Source: Tepidicella xavieri
GTDB lineage: Bacteria; Pseudomonadota; Gammaproteobacteria; Burkholderiales; Burkholderiaceae_C
Reading direction: 5' to 3'
Assembly (NCBI RefSeq): GCF_004363315.1
Contig: NZ_SNYL01000002.1
Coordinates: 124,001 to 188,000 of the forward strand
DNA: 64,000 bases
This document shows, in pieces, positions 1 through 10,600 of this stretch (within the stretch, counting starts at the first letter, position 1; each line of letters starts with the position of its first letter). Both the position numbers and the translations under genes were made by a program. The notes beneath the pieces are model-generated. The model searched no databases. It saw only the letters and a list, made by a program, of their open reading frames with translations, and was not told the origin of the DNA.

Positions 1-1328
1 ATTTCGGCCAGGCGTTTGCTGGCGCCCATCACGTTGGTGGGGCGCACGGCCTTGTCCGTGCTGATGAGCACAAAGTCGCTCACGCCGTTTTCTGCGGCGG
101 CCTGGGCGGTGCGCAGCGTGCCCAACACGTTGTTCTTGATGCCCGCTGCCGGGTTGTGCTCCACCAGCGGCACGTGCTTGTAGGCGGCGGCGTGGTACAC
201 CGTGTCCGGGTGCCAGGTGGACATGATCTCGCGCATTCGGTCGTCGTCCTGCACCGAGGCCAGCAGGGGCACCAGCACCGGTGGCATGGCACCGTCCAGC
301 CCAGCCAGCTTCTCTTCAAGTTCCTGGTGAATCGCGTACAGGGCAAATTCGCTCTGCTCAATCAGCAGCAGCTTGGCGGGGCCCACCGCCAGAATCTGGC
401 GGCACAGCTCGCTGCCAATGGAGCCGCCCGCTCCGGTCACCAGCACCACTTTGCCGGTGATGTTTTTGGCCAGCAGGATGTGGTTGGGTGCCACCGGCTC
501 GCGGCCGAGCAGGTCGTCGATATCCAGCTCGTGCAAGTCCGAAATGCTCACCTTGCCCTGGGCCAGGTCGGTCACGCTGGGCAAGGTGCGCACCGCTACG
601 TGTGCGTTGCGAATCTGGCTCAGGATCTCGTTACGGCGGCGGCGCGAGACACTGGGCGTGGCCAACAACACAGTGCGCACGCCCTGCGTCTCAACCAGCC
701 CCCGCAAGTCCATCGGGCTGTGTATCGGCAAACCATCCAGTACATGCCCATGCAGGCGATCGTCGTCATCCAAAAAGGCCACGACCCGCATCTCATGGCC
801 GTGGGCCATCGCCTGTGCCAATTGCCGGCCTGCTTGTCCCGCACCGTAGATCACCGCCTTGGGCAAGTTCATTCGCTGAAAAATGTTCTGGTACAGGCCG
901 CCCAACCAATAGCGCGCCAGCGCGCGCGAGGCGCCTACTGCCAACAGCAGAAGCAAGGGTTGGATGATGCCCACACTACGCGGCACACCAGGCAGCCCTA
1001 TGGCCGTCACCACCGACGCATACAGCAGACCATACAGGGCAAAGGCCCGCAGCACCATCTGCATCGCCGCCGTGCCCGAGTAACGGAAGATCACCCGGTA
1101 AAACCCATGCGTGATGAACAGCGGCAAGGCGATGAGCCACGAGGCTGCTATCGCCCACATGGGCTGGAATAAGCCTTCGCCTGATAAACGCACCCACTCA
1201 TCCAGACGCAGGTAAAACGCGATCCAAACGGTGATGACGATCAAGCAGGCATCCACGGCCAGCACGAACGCGCGCTTGGCAGGGCGTGGCAGGGCCAGCA
1301 AGGGAAGCGCCAGTTTTGTCAGCGGCAT
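1..1328 (-). CDS. wbpM: FlaA1/CapD/WbpM-type membrane nucleotide-sugar 4,6-dehydratase (partial)
   Basis: The reading frame starts at ATG 1328 and runs off the left edge, leaving about 442 residues, so the C-terminus is missing. The first ~140 residues are hydrophobic with several likely membrane helices, as in the large membrane forms of this family. A first nucleotide-binding region contains VIYGAGQAGRQLA, and a second Rossmann fold begins at VLVTGAGGSIGSELCRQ. YHAAAYKHVPLVE and LISTDKAVRPTNVMGASKR near the cut end are hallmarks of the family. Members convert UDP-GlcNAc to UDP-4-keto-6-deoxy-GlcNAc, the precursor of QuiNAc or FucNAc, at the inner face of the inner membrane. It starts 3 nt after the stop of the WbpL-like gene and is the last visible gene of the polysaccharide operon. 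Family is certain; the exact sugar product is inferred. Confidence 0.9.
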   Translation of the reverse strand, partial: MPLTKLALPLLALPRPAKRAFVLAVDACLIVITVWIAFYLRLDEWVRLSGEGLFQPMWAIAASWLIALPLFITHGFYRVIFRYSGTAAMQMVLRAFALYGLLYASVVTAIGLPGVPRSVGIIQPLLLLLAVGASRALARYWLGGLYQNIFQRMNLPKAVIYGAGQAGRQLAQAMAHGHEMRVVAFLDDDDRLHGHVLDGLPIHSPMDLRGLVETQGVRTVLLATPSVSRRRRNEILSQIRNAHVAVRTLPSVTDLAQGKVSISDLHELDIDDLLGREPVAPNHILLAKNITGKVVLVTGAGGSIGSELCRQILAVGPAKLLLIEQSEFALYAIHQELEEKLAGLDGAMPPVLVPLLASVQDDDRMREIMSTWHPDTVYHAAAYKHVPLVEHNPAAGIKNNVLGTLRTAQAAAENGVSDFVLISTDKAVRPTNVMGASKRLAE

Positions 1329-1331
1329 GTA

Positions 1332-2414
1332 TTAGCTCCTCACGCGCTGATCGTCGGGCAACCAAGAGTCGGGCCTGCCGCCCCCCAACCACAAAACCGC
1401 CAACACCAACGGCAAATAGGCAGCCACCACAAACGCCACCGACCCGGCCGGCCATTGCACACACGCCCAGGCCCAAGGCGCGAGCCACAGCCCATTGATT
1501 GCAGCCACGAGCAAGGTCACCGCGCGATGCCCCGCCTTGCGGCCACCCTGCCACCGCCGGGACAAGCGTTGGTAGGCATGGCTGCGATGCGCTTCATACC
1601 AACGCTCCCCGCGCAGCATGCGGGTGAGTAGGGTAACGGTTGCATCGGTCACAAAAACAGCCGCCAGCACCAGCCAGGCCGCGTAACTCAACCAACCGGC
1701 TTGAACGGAAAGCAGCGCCAGCGCGAACACCATGAACGCCAGCCAGGTGCTGCCCACATCGCCCATGAAGATTTTGGCGGGCGGCCAATTAAGCAGCAAA
1801 AAGCCAACCGTTGCTGCTGCCACGCACAGCATCCACATCCAAACGGGACTGTGAACCGCCTGCGGCTCGGCCCACAGCACCAGCACCGCACCGGCCAGCA
1901 ACATGAAGATAGCCTGCATCCCGGCAATGCCGTCGATACCGTCCATGAAATTGAACAGGTTGATCCACCACACGCCAGCCAGCAGCAACAGCCCAAACAG
2001 CACCCAGCCAGTCACCTGAAACGCCAGCCCATCGCTCAAGGCTAATCCTGGCAATTCACCCAGCGCAATCAGCCCCCCTGCGCAAACCACCACCTGCACG
2101 CCGAAGCGCACCCGAGCGGGCAGGTGCGCCATATCGTCGCGCAACCCCACGGCAGCCAGCACGGCAGCGAGCCCGAGCAACAACCCACCGACCATCCAGC
2201 CAGAGAGCAGCACCAAGGCGATACCGGCAAGGCTGCCAGCCACCACAATGCCCAGACCGCCGCCATTCGGGGTTGGGCAGTCATGCGATGAGCGGTGATT
2301 GGGCATTTGCACTAGGCGCAGCGCCTCGGCACGGCGAAGCACCCACGCCGCCACGCCCCAGGCCAGCAGGGCGGTCGTCGCGAGCAAGACCAACAGGGTC
2401 ACCCACAGGCTCAT
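1332..2414 (-). CDS. wbpL: WbpL/WecA-like undecaprenyl-phosphate sugar-1-phosphate transferase
   Basis: Polytopic membrane enzyme of 360 residues that would start chain assembly by moving an N-acetyl amino-sugar-1-phosphate from UDP to undecaprenyl phosphate. Visible family signatures are NHRSSHDCPTPNGGG near residue 40, the catalytic NLFNFMDGIDGIAG block, FMGDVGSTWLAF and the C-terminal HRSHAYQRLSRR. Around ten hydrophobic segments are evident. The frame is open further upstream, but ATG 2414 is preferred because it forms an ATGA overlap with the preceding gene and begins directly with a membrane segment (MSLWVTLLVLLATT). The order reductase, WbpL, WbpM matches the end of many Pseudomonas O-antigen loci, where WbpL accepts QuiNAc or FucNAc; that substrate is inferred here. 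Confidence 0.92.
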   Translation of the reverse strand: MSLWVTLLVLLATTALLAWGVAAWVLRRAEALRLVQMPNHRSSHDCPTPNGGGLGIVVAGSLAGIALVLLSGWMVGGLLLGLAAVLAAVGLRDDMAHLPARVRFGVQVVVCAGGLIALGELPGLALSDGLAFQVTGWVLFGLLLLAGVWWINLFNFMDGIDGIAGMQAIFMLLAGAVLVLWAEPQAVHSPVWMWMLCVAAATVGFLLLNWPPAKIFMGDVGSTWLAFMVFALALLSVQAGWLSYAAWLVLAAVFVTDATVTLLTRMLRGERWYEAHRSHAYQRLSRRWQGGRKAGHRAVTLLVAAINGLWLAPWAWACVQWPAGSVAFVVAAYLPLVLAVLWLGGGRPDSWLPDDQRVRS

Positions 2415-3289
2415 CGCGGCAAATCCTCCGCTACCAGCGCAAAACCCCTGGGCTTGAAGCCAAAATCCCGTGCTGCCTCTGCGTGGTCGAACACCAGGTC
2501 CCGGTTCATGCGCTCGGCCATGGCCGCCGACCAGTGCCGATAACGCGGCAAGCGCCGCAGCACGGCTACCGCCAGGCGGAAGGCCCACAGCGGCACAGTC
2601 ACCAAACGCGCCGGGCGGCCCAGCGCCGCAAACACGCGCGCCACCATCTCGCGGTAAGCCAGCGTTTCGCCACCCGATAGGTTATAGGCCCGGTTAGCCG
2701 CCCCGGGTGTCTGCAAAGCGGCCACGCAAGCCGCCGCCACATCCTCGGCATGGATGGGTTGGCGCAGGCCCTGTGCGGAACCGAGCAATGGAAAAAAACC
2801 AAAGCGGCGGATAAAGCGCGCCATCTCGCTGATGTTCTTGTCCCGCCCCTGGCCATAAATCAGCGTGGGCCGCAAAACCACCCACTCGATACCTCGGCCC
2901 TCAGCCCACGCCTGCACTCGCGCCTCCGCATCAATCAGCTTTGCCGCGATGGCGTTCTCTGCCGTATCGCCAGAGCCGACTTTCGTGAAACGGCTGGTGG
3001 AAGACAGCGCCACCACCCGCCGCGCGCCACTGGCCTCGATGAGGGAAAAATAATCCGGCAACACCCAGATGGGGGCAACGCAAATCCAGTGACTGATGGT
3101 GCTCGCAATGTCGGTGCCTATGGTGCCAGGCGCAGCTAGCTGCCTCCAGTCGACAGCGCCACCTTGATTCTCCACCCGTTTTTCACGACTGAAGGCGACA
3201 GCACCCCACCCCATCTCCTCCAGCTGCGCTAGGAGATAGCCACCAACGAGACTACTTGCCCCCAGGACGCCGACCTTCTGATCAGGCAC
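2411..3289 (-). CDS. NAD-dependent epimerase/4-keto-reductase of nucleotide sugars (WbpV-like)
   Basis: Short-chain dehydrogenase/extended epimerase-type protein of 292 residues with an N-terminal nucleotide-binding motif GVLGASSLVGGYLL. LRPTLIYGQGRDKNISEMA matches sugar-nucleotide reductases that act after a WbpM-type 4,6-dehydratase. The usual YxxxK dyad is not obvious, so a catalytic Tyr should be checked by alignment. I place the start at GTG 3289 rather than GTG 3310 because AGGAGG lies 5 nt before it, and this gives an 8-base overlap with the upstream glycosyltransferase stop. Position between the glycosyltransferase and WbpL suggests it makes UDP-QuiNAc or UDP-FucNAc for WbpL. Family confident, reaction inferred. 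Confidence 0.82.
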   Translation of the reverse strand: MPDQKVGVLGASSLVGGYLLAQLEEMGWGAVAFSREKRVENQGGAVDWRQLAAPGTIGTDIASTISHWICVAPIWVLPDYFSLIEASGARRVVALSSTSRFTKVGSGDTAENAIAAKLIDAEARVQAWAEGRGIEWVVLRPTLIYGQGRDKNISEMARFIRRFGFFPLLGSAQGLRQPIHAEDVAAACVAALQTPGAANRAYNLSGGETLAYREMVARVFAALGRPARLVTVPLWAFRLAVAVLRRLPRYRHWSAAMAERMNRDLVFDHAEAARDFGFKPRGFALVAEDLPR

Positions 3290-4202
3290 GCACGCCTCCT
3301 CTGAGCGCACCCTTTATTTGCGCCAATGCCAACCGCGCAGCGAAGTACGTGGACACCAAGCCAAAGCGCAACCAGACACCCAATACAACCAGCCACCAAA
3401 GCGGACCCGGGTACTGCTTTCTGAAGAACTTGTTGTAGAAGCGAAGCATGCCGTGGTGCTTGTGCCACTCCACAAAAAACGGTCTACTCCGGCTACAAGC
3501 TCCCCACACGTGGATCACCCTGGCATCCGGGACGAAGACCACACGCCAATTGTTCAGCCGAAACCGCATGCACCAGTCCAGGTCCTCGCAGTGCAGAAAA
3601 TAGCCTTCGTCCCACAGCCCTACATCCTCTACGGCCTCGCGCTTCACCAACATGCAGGCACCAGAAATGGCCTCCACGGGGGTGGGTGCAAGCGGTAGCG
3701 GCTCCTTGTGAAGCAAAAAATCAGAGAACAGGGAGGGAAACCACTTGCCCAGGTGCGACAAGCCGAAGGCCCGCATGAATGCACGCCTGGGCGTGGGAAA
3801 GACTCGGCGCCCACCCGGCTGCTCAGAGCCATCCGGGTTACACAGCAGCCCACCCACCATACCGATTGAAGAGTCGCTTTCCAGCACCTCCATCATGCGC
3901 CGCAAGCTACCCTCGGCAAGCACGCTGTCTGGGTTGAGGAACAACAGGGTGCTGGCATTGGAAGCGCGTGCCCCCATATTGCAAGCGGCAGCAAACCCCA
4001 GGTTCTGACCATTTCGAATAATGGTGACGCACGCATCGCTGATTGAGGCGGACAAATGGGCAAGGCTGTCGTCGTGCGAATCGTTGTCTACAACAAACAC
4101 ATGGCAAGCGCCTTCGGCTAAAACAGACTGCACGCAGTCGGCGAGCAGATTGCCAGCGTTGTAGTTGACAATGACTACGTCAGTGCTCACGTCGCGTACC
4201 AT
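3282..4202 (-). CDS. Glycosyltransferase family 2, rhamnosyltransferase-like
   Basis: Inverting GT-A glycosyltransferase of 306 residues. The nucleotide-binding start VVIVNYNAGNLLADCVQSV, the FVVDNDSHDDS turn, NLGFAAACNMGARAS and LLFLNPDSVL (the NPD form of the metal-binding DXD site) are the pattern of WbbL/RfbF-like rhamnosyltransferases. LWDEGYFLHCEDLDWCMRFR is the usual acceptor-side ED motif. A hydrophobic segment near the C-terminus (LWWLVVLGVWLRFGL) suggests membrane attachment. It likely adds an early sugar to the undecaprenyl-linked acceptor. The ATG at 4202 lies inside the end of the previous gene with no strong ribosome-binding site; GTG 4190 is an alternative. Donor sugar cannot be read from sequence. 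Confidence 0.88.
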   Translation of the reverse strand: MVRDVSTDVVIVNYNAGNLLADCVQSVLAEGACHVFVVDNDSHDDSLAHLSASISDACVTIIRNGQNLGFAAACNMGARASNASTLLFLNPDSVLAEGSLRRMMEVLESDSSIGMVGGLLCNPDGSEQPGGRRVFPTPRRAFMRAFGLSHLGKWFPSLFSDFLLHKEPLPLAPTPVEAISGACMLVKREAVEDVGLWDEGYFLHCEDLDWCMRFRLNNWRVVFVPDARVIHVWGACSRSRPFFVEWHKHHGMLRFYNKFFRKQYPGPLWWLVVLGVWLRFGLVSTYFAARLALAQIKGALRGGVRA

Positions 4203-7200
4203 CCATCTGGTGTTCGAGGTGTTGTTTTGGAGTCATCAACTGGACGGCGTCACACAGATATCCGAACAAAGAAGCGGGCACTTTGGGGTCTTTCCAGACC
4301 ACGCGATCGAAGTAGGCGTTGAACTCTCGCAGGTAGTTGATATGTTCCAGGGCAACGTCACCGGAAAGGTCGGCGACACACCGACCACCCTGCTTCCATA
4401 TGCTTTTGAGCTGATCGAGCTGCACAGGGAAATCTGCCAGACCGAACGTGTGGACCGAAGCTGTCTTTGTGGCCGAAGAGCGCCAGCGCTCCAGGTGCTG
4501 GCGCAAGACCGCGTTGGTCTTGCGAAGCTGGCTGACATGGTTGCTTCTGGTGACCGAGCGACTGTGGATTCGTTGTTGGTACAAGGGTTGGGCCAGGTAA
4601 TACAGCTTGTGAGCCTGTGCGATGCGCAGCGCGAGATCCCAGTCCTGAACGCCCGAATGCTTGTCGTCACAACCTCCCGCAGCCTGATAGACACTGCGAC
4701 GTATGACCTTCAAATGCGATGCGACCATTCCATCCAGGAGGTCATCGGGGATCTGGTCTTGTGACTTGAACTTCAGCCGCTCGTATCCCCCGTAGCGGGC
4801 GACACGGAGGGTTTGACCCGTTTCATCGACGTCGATACGGTCAGTGAACAGATAGTCCACGTCAGGCTTGGACTGCAGTGTCGTCCAAACCAATTCCAGA
4901 GCGCCTGGAACGAGCGCATCATCGCAGTCGAGAAAGGCCACAAACTCGCCGCTGGCCATCTCAACGGCCAGATTCTGGACTCTGCTGATACCTACGTTAC
5001 AAGGTTCTTTGTGAACAATCAGTCGGGGATGCTTGTCGCGCAGCTCATCCATCAGCAGCGAGACACGCGGGTCAGGTGAGCCGTCGTCAATACAAATGAT
5101 CTCGAAGGCTACCTGCCCCTGTTCGGCCAAGGAGCCCAGGCAAGTCCGCAGATAACTGAAGTGGCCGTAGACTGGCACCACCACGCTAATCATCGGACGC
5201 TCCTGCAACGGCCTAAGAGAAGACAACGCTTCAAGAATAGCGCACGCCTCCTGCCGGGCCTGAAGGCTGGGGTCTTCGGCAGGCGCAGGCTCAAGTGAGA
5301 CTTTTTCCGGATCGGAAGAGGCGGCCTGTCGGCTCGCAATTTCGGCCCGGTAGCTGGGGTTTGAGCGATAGCACTGCTCGAACCATGAAACGACCGATTC
5401 GAAGAAAAGGGGTTCTCGGTGCGCTACCTTTTCGTTGATTTTCAGTCCGGCTTGAAGCCAGGCCAGCCCCATGTTGACATAGGAGCGCCGCATGCTCGTT
5501 TCGTGTTGCCGGTAGATCGCCCAGTGGCCTTCAAGGTAAGCGATACGCGCTCCCGCGAGGGACAGGTGGGTCCAGAACAACCAGTCTTCCTTGGCTCGGG
5601 CGTGGGTGTCAAAGCGGAGCTCAGGTGTCAGCACGGTGCGACGGAACAAGCCGGCGTGAATGGGGATCACGAAACCGCGTTCCCAACGGTAAAGAAAATC
5701 CTGCTCACTTATTTCGAAGCGCGCAATGGCCTCCTCAGTCTTGGTGAACATTCCACGTGCTTCATCACACAACAGGTAGTTGCAGACGGAGACGTCCAGC
5801 TCCGGATTGATCTCGAGCTGAGCAACCTGGGCATCCAGCTTGCCAGGCGCGATGAGGTCGTCTGCGTCCAGAAACTGCACGTACTTGCCTCGTGCCAATG
5901 CAATGCCGGTGTTGCGCGCTCCGGAAAGCCCCTGATTAACCTGCCGATGGACACGGACGACGCCCGGAGCCAGCATTTCCGCGCGGGCCAGCTGGTCAGC
6001 GATGCTCGGATCGGTGCTGCCGTCATCCACCACCAGGATTTCCATCGGGCAGGTCCCTGCCGACAGCGCCGACATCACGCTTTGCTCCAGGTAGTGTCCC
6101 TGATTGAAGCAGGGGATGATGACCGTCACCAGGGGCGATGCACCCTCGTTGTACGTACCTGCCGCAGGGTCTGGTCTACCGGCGGGTGGCAGGTAATTGG
6201 GCAGCTCAGCCACCCCCTTCACAAAGCCAGACCATCCGTGGCGCTCTTGGATCAGCTTTTGCAGCTTGCTCGCGCGTAGGAGTGATTGGGCCGGATCGGA
6301 GGCGACTTGCTGCAAGGCCTGCTCATAGTCGGCCACACTGGGTTGCTCGGGCAGCGGATAACCGGTGGTCTCGTCGATGAGCTCAATGACACCGCCCACC
6401 GTGGGCGCAATCACCGGAATCCCCAGTGCCCCCACTTCCAGCAGGATATTGGGCATTCCTTCCCAGCGGGAAGTGAACACGAAGGCGTCAAACTCGTAGC
6501 GTTCCAGCCACTCGAGCGGCGACGTGAAAGGGCCTTCGTAGCTCAGGTTGGGCATTTCAGGCAAGGCCGCCTGATCATTCAGCACCACCTGCCCAAACAC
6601 CCGGAAGTCGGCAAACTGGCAGCGACGCACGAGCTCCAGGAACAGGTCGACACGCTTTTCGGCGTCCAGACGACCGGCCCACAGAACCTGAGGCCGTCGC
6701 CTCGGTTGCGAGCTATCAACAGGAATCGTTTGGGACTGGCGCCTTTGCAGAGCGCCCACAGGGGATTCCGGCGAACCGTCGAGCAACACACGGCACGGCT
6801 GATAGAGAACAGCCATGCGTGCCGTCTCGGAGGCCGACAAGGCGTATTCCCGCGCTGCATCCTTCAGAAAACGCTGGTTGTCTGACAGAAGCCCTGCCAG
6901 GTGGGGCATACCTTTCTTGAGAAAGTAGGCGGCATAGCCGATCTTTGTGCGATGGTCAGGAGCGAACTGAAAAGCAAAGATGCTGGCGAACAGACGGGTG
7001 TATCGTTCCAGTTGCGACCCGTGGGCCAAGATCAGATGCCAGGCCACTTCGCTGTTGATGTTGTGGAAGGTGTGCGGTTGACCGGCCCTCAGCAAGTTGT
7101 GTAGCAAAGTCTGCTTGCGTTCGTAGCCAGATGGTACGGACAGGTACCTGTCCAGGACCACCAGCAACACCCCAGGCGGCAACGGCATACGGTCGCTGAC

Positions 7201-7611
7201 CAGATCTTTGTCCGTGACCAGAAGAACCACGGATTGATCGGGACGAAGCTCCAACGCGGCTCGGCACAGGTGTAGTGCGGCCCATTCAGCCCCCCCGGTC
7301 GTCAGAAAGGGCAAGGCTATCCAGAGGCGGGGTGCACCATGCCGCTCTGCATGAGCTGCCATGTCCTGCAGGATGGCTGCCAGTGCGAGTTCAAGGTCAT
7401 GGTCTCGAGCGGCGTTGTCGCCGCGTTTGCCGGGACGCAGCACAGCACCGAGGGATTTGAGGGAGATGTCCGCTGATTTGCCCGAAGTCAGGTCTGACAG
7501 GACTGGCTGCAGTCGAGCACGCAAGCGCCATTTGGTCTCTTGCGACAAGGGCAGTCGGTGATAAATCGCCTTAGCAAGTGACAGCAAAGACGTCCTGGAC
7601 GGCTTCTTCAT
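4180..7611 (-). CDS. Three-domain glycosyltransferase GT4-GT2-GT2
   Basis: Protein of 1143 residues with three catalytic modules. Residues ~95-470 form a GT4 (GT-B) unit: IALPFLTTGGAEWAALHL, VLWAGRLDAEKRVDLFLEL, and FTSRWEGMPNILLEVGALG with the donor-binding E-x7-E region. Residues ~493-720 are a GT2 unit (TVIIPCFNQGHYLEQSV, ILVVDDGSTDPS, VQFLDADDLI). Residues ~805-1060 are a second GT2 unit (SVVVPVYGHFSYLRTCL, IICIDDGSPDP, VAFLDCDDAL). Both GT2 units keep a DXD-type metal site. ATG 7611 is chosen because it makes an ATGA overlap with the preceding gene. The design suggests one polypeptide adds several different sugars of the repeat unit on the cytoplasmic face. Specificities are unknown. Confidence 0.9.
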   Translation of the reverse strand: MKKPSRTSLLSLAKAIYHRLPLSQETKWRLRARLQPVLSDLTSGKSADISLKSLGAVLRPGKRGDNAARDHDLELALAAILQDMAAHAERHGAPRLWIALPFLTTGGAEWAALHLCRAALELRPDQSVVLLVTDKDLVSDRMPLPPGVLLVVLDRYLSVPSGYERKQTLLHNLLRAGQPHTFHNINSEVAWHLILAHGSQLERYTRLFASIFAFQFAPDHRTKIGYAAYFLKKGMPHLAGLLSDNQRFLKDAAREYALSASETARMAVLYQPCRVLLDGSPESPVGALQRRQSQTIPVDSSQPRRRPQVLWAGRLDAEKRVDLFLELVRRCQFADFRVFGQVVLNDQAALPEMPNLSYEGPFTSPLEWLERYEFDAFVFTSRWEGMPNILLEVGALGIPVIAPTVGGVIELIDETTGYPLPEQPSVADYEQALQQVASDPAQSLLRASKLQKLIQERHGWSGFVKGVAELPNYLPPAGRPDPAAGTYNEGASPLVTVIIPCFNQGHYLEQSVMSALSAGTCPMEILVVDDGSTDPSIADQLARAEMLAPGVVRVHRQVNQGLSGARNTGIALARGKYVQFLDADDLIAPGKLDAQVAQLEINPELDVSVCNYLLCDEARGMFTKTEEAIARFEISEQDFLYRWERGFVIPIHAGLFRRTVLTPELRFDTHARAKEDWLFWTHLSLAGARIAYLEGHWAIYRQHETSMRRSYVNMGLAWLQAGLKINEKVAHREPLFFESVVSWFEQCYRSNPSYRAEIASRQAASSDPEKVSLEPAPAEDPSLQARQEACAILEALSSLRPLQERPMISVVVPVYGHFSYLRTCLGSLAEQGQVAFEIICIDDGSPDPRVSLLMDELRDKHPRLIVHKEPCNVGISRVQNLAVEMASGEFVAFLDCDDALVPGALELVWTTLQSKPDVDYLFTDRIDVDETGQTLRVARYGGYERLKFKSQDQIPDDLLDGMVASHLKVIRRSVYQAAGGCDDKHSGVQDWDLALRIAQAHKLYYLAQPLYQQRIHSRSVTRSNHVSQLRKTNAVLRQHLERWRSSATKTASVHTFGLADFPVQLDQLKSIWKQGGRCVADLSGDVALEHINYLREFNAYFDRVVWKDPKVPASLFGYLCDAVQLMTPKQHLEHQMDGTRREH

Positions 7612-10600
7612 GAGCGGTGTCGCGTGAAGCGCTGGCGCAGCGCTGCGAAAACAGCGCCAAACTCGCCGCGAAACAGACGGCCCAGGGCACGAAGTCCTCG
7701 TGTCAGGCGCCAAGATCGAGAGGCCAAAATGACCGAAATCTGCGTTGACAACGTCTCCACCCGCCCATGCAATTCCGCGTTCTCACTTCTTGTCGCACCC
7801 AGATCGCGCTCGGCCACCTCAGCACGGGATTTAAGCCATAGATTGTCCTTCTCCGCTGAGCTCAACTTATCCTGAAGCGTTGGATGCCCCTTGTAAAAAA
7901 AGGACCAAGGCGCAGGCCCACTCTCGACACTTTCAAAACGCAGACAGTTCTCGATAGGATCAATACTCGAGAGATGTCGCTGCAACTTATCATTCCAAGT
8001 CGCACGCCGCTCCAAATTTGAGGTGTGATCAGCCAGTTTCGGATTTCGAAGAAACTCATCCAGCCCCTGCGACACCTGTAGCGCACGTGATTTTTGATCG
8101 TAAAACGAATTCGAACTGCGTAACCAACAAGGGATGCCCGCCAATTGCAACCAAAGTGTCACGTGATAGGAGCACGAATAGCCAAGCGCCAAATCTAATT
8201 TAATTTGCTTATTACTAGATGATTGATCGAACAAGAGGCCAACCAAATCGATTGTGCGATACTCGTGGAACGGAAAAAGATAATCCAACCGCTTGATGGT
8301 TTCGCTGGAATCAAACACATCTTGGCGGGAATCTCTGAACGCCTGAAAAACAGTGACTTCGTGCCTAGCGGCATCTTGAGAAGCTACGCTCGCCAACTCT
8401 CGGCCTAAGCCATCCGCCAAAGAGGTGTTGGCAGTGTAATCAGATGAATTGAGATGGAGCGCCAGCCCCTGACCTTGCCGAATCGACAGTCGATCACTCA
8501 AACCTTCAAGCGCCTCGGTCGCATCATCAAATGAAAAATCTGCGTCATAACCGCGCTCTGCAAGCAACCGTAGGCTCACCTCGTCACGAACCCCAAACAG
8601 CTTGGGGTGAAATGCCTTGATATGCTCTAAAACACGGGCCTCAAAAGGCGAGGTGATTTGCTGACCAGAAACCCAATAATTAATCTTTTGATCGAGTCTA
8701 AGAAAATGTTCAACTACAGATAAAACAAAGTCTCCCCACATTGAATTCAGAAAACCACCGCCGTAAAGACCAAGTCCTGCGACATTGCGAATTTCGGCAA
8801 CCCGTGTCAGTTGTGGATCAGTGTCGACAAGAATTAAGGGGTAGCTCGAGACGAAAATAACCGCGTCAGTTTTGTAAGCTTCAGGCACAAACGAGGGGAA
8901 AGCTTGGCTGTTGATGGCATTTGCGGCCATGACAGAAACGGTCGCAAATCTACCTGTCTTTTTGATTGCTCTTAACGCATTGATGTGTTGAAGAACATCG
9001 CCGAAGTTGCCATAGCCGAAATCACCCCCTATGGAAATGATCTTTTGGGCATCTCCAGCAAGAATTTTCTGACTGGCGTCATCAGCATAAAAATAAAGGC
9101 TACTCATAGATTGACCTCCCTCAACATGCAAAGCCAGTTCAAATACATCGCTAACGCGTTGCCGAAACTTGGCTTCGCCATGCCGATCCGCGATCAATTG
9201 TCGCCCACGCTCGACTATTTCCACCGTGCGATCCCAGTCGCCATAGAGACGTCGTACCGCATCGACATACGCTTCGACCAGTGCGTTTTCATCAACCAGA
9301 TCAGGCACCAGAAAACCGGTCTCACCCTCGATGACAGCCTCGCCAATGCCCCCGACATCTGGGGCGATCACGGGTAAACCAGCCCCCAAAACCTCGAGAA
9401 TCACATTGGGGAGACCATCGAAAGCACTGGTGTAGATGAACGCATCGAAACGATCTATGGGCAGCGTTTGAAACCCGTCATAACTTCCGCGATAGATCAC
9501 ACCAGGAACATCGAACAAACGTTGCTGGTGGTAGTTATTTTCGATTTGCCCGTACACTTCGATAACAATTTCAGGGCAATCCTGACGTAGCGCTGTGGCG
9601 ATTTTTCCAAGCAAATCAGGTCTCTTTTGAGCTGAAACTCTTGATGCCCAAAGCAAGCGCTTGTTGGGCAAGCGTTTGATTGACGGATGCTCTTGAGATG
9701 CGCAAAGAGCGTAAATGGTTTGATATTTTTCTTTGTGCGCACCCAATCGAGCCCAATCGGCCGCGACGATGCTGCCGCAGTCACTGATCAAAAGGTGAAT
9801 ATTGTTCAACTGGCGACGCAGAAAGGCGACAGCCCAAGGGCTATTGACGCGCTCATTGCGCCAGGCATACGAATCATCACAAAAGCGGTAATAGACGACC
9901 TTGTATGTTGAAGACAAGACAGAGCCAAAGCTATCCATTAAACGATGGGAAAAAGGGCTGGCCTTGATGTGCAAGCGCGCGCCTTCGGCTGCAACAGCCA
10001 AAAGCGCTCTTGCGATCATGGCGTCCCTTCCGGCATCGTCAAGCATGGGAAATGCATTAAATACATCAACAAAAACGGAGCCTTTGGGTAGCAAGCTCGC
10101 CCATTCATGCCTGCTCGCCGCCTGACCACTCAATACCAATAGTCGCCGGCAAGCGCCAAACTTCCATAACTCACCCAGGACTTGCAGGATGTATTTCTCT
10201 GCGCCACCCGGTTTAAGCCAGGGTAACAGCAAAACATCGGAAAAAGGCTGATCGCCAACTAACTGGTAGAACCTCTCCAGCTGGAATCCCCAGTGTTGAG
10301 AGTCCCAAGGCACAGGACAATAATTGCTTGCGGCTTCAATTCGGATGGGCTCGACTTCGGGATCTAATTGAGCTGCTTCAGTGACGTAGCCAACCAAAGT
10401 CTCCGATGCCAACATCTCATGCACAAATTTCCTTTCGTAAATCGCCTGCCTTTCACGCATAAACTTTTGCCAATCAGGGTTTCTCTTGCGCGCATCAGCC
10501 ATGGCTGCAACAAAGGTTTTCGGTTCAAACAGGGCAGAGTGGGGAACCATTCTTGCCGATACCGCATTAGCCTGCTTTAACAGACTGTTGCTTCGTTGTC

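Noticed and set aside
156-1172. Plus-strand open frame opposite the WbpM-like gene
   Set aside because: The minus strand encodes clear dehydratase motifs; the plus translation is His/Gln-rich noise.
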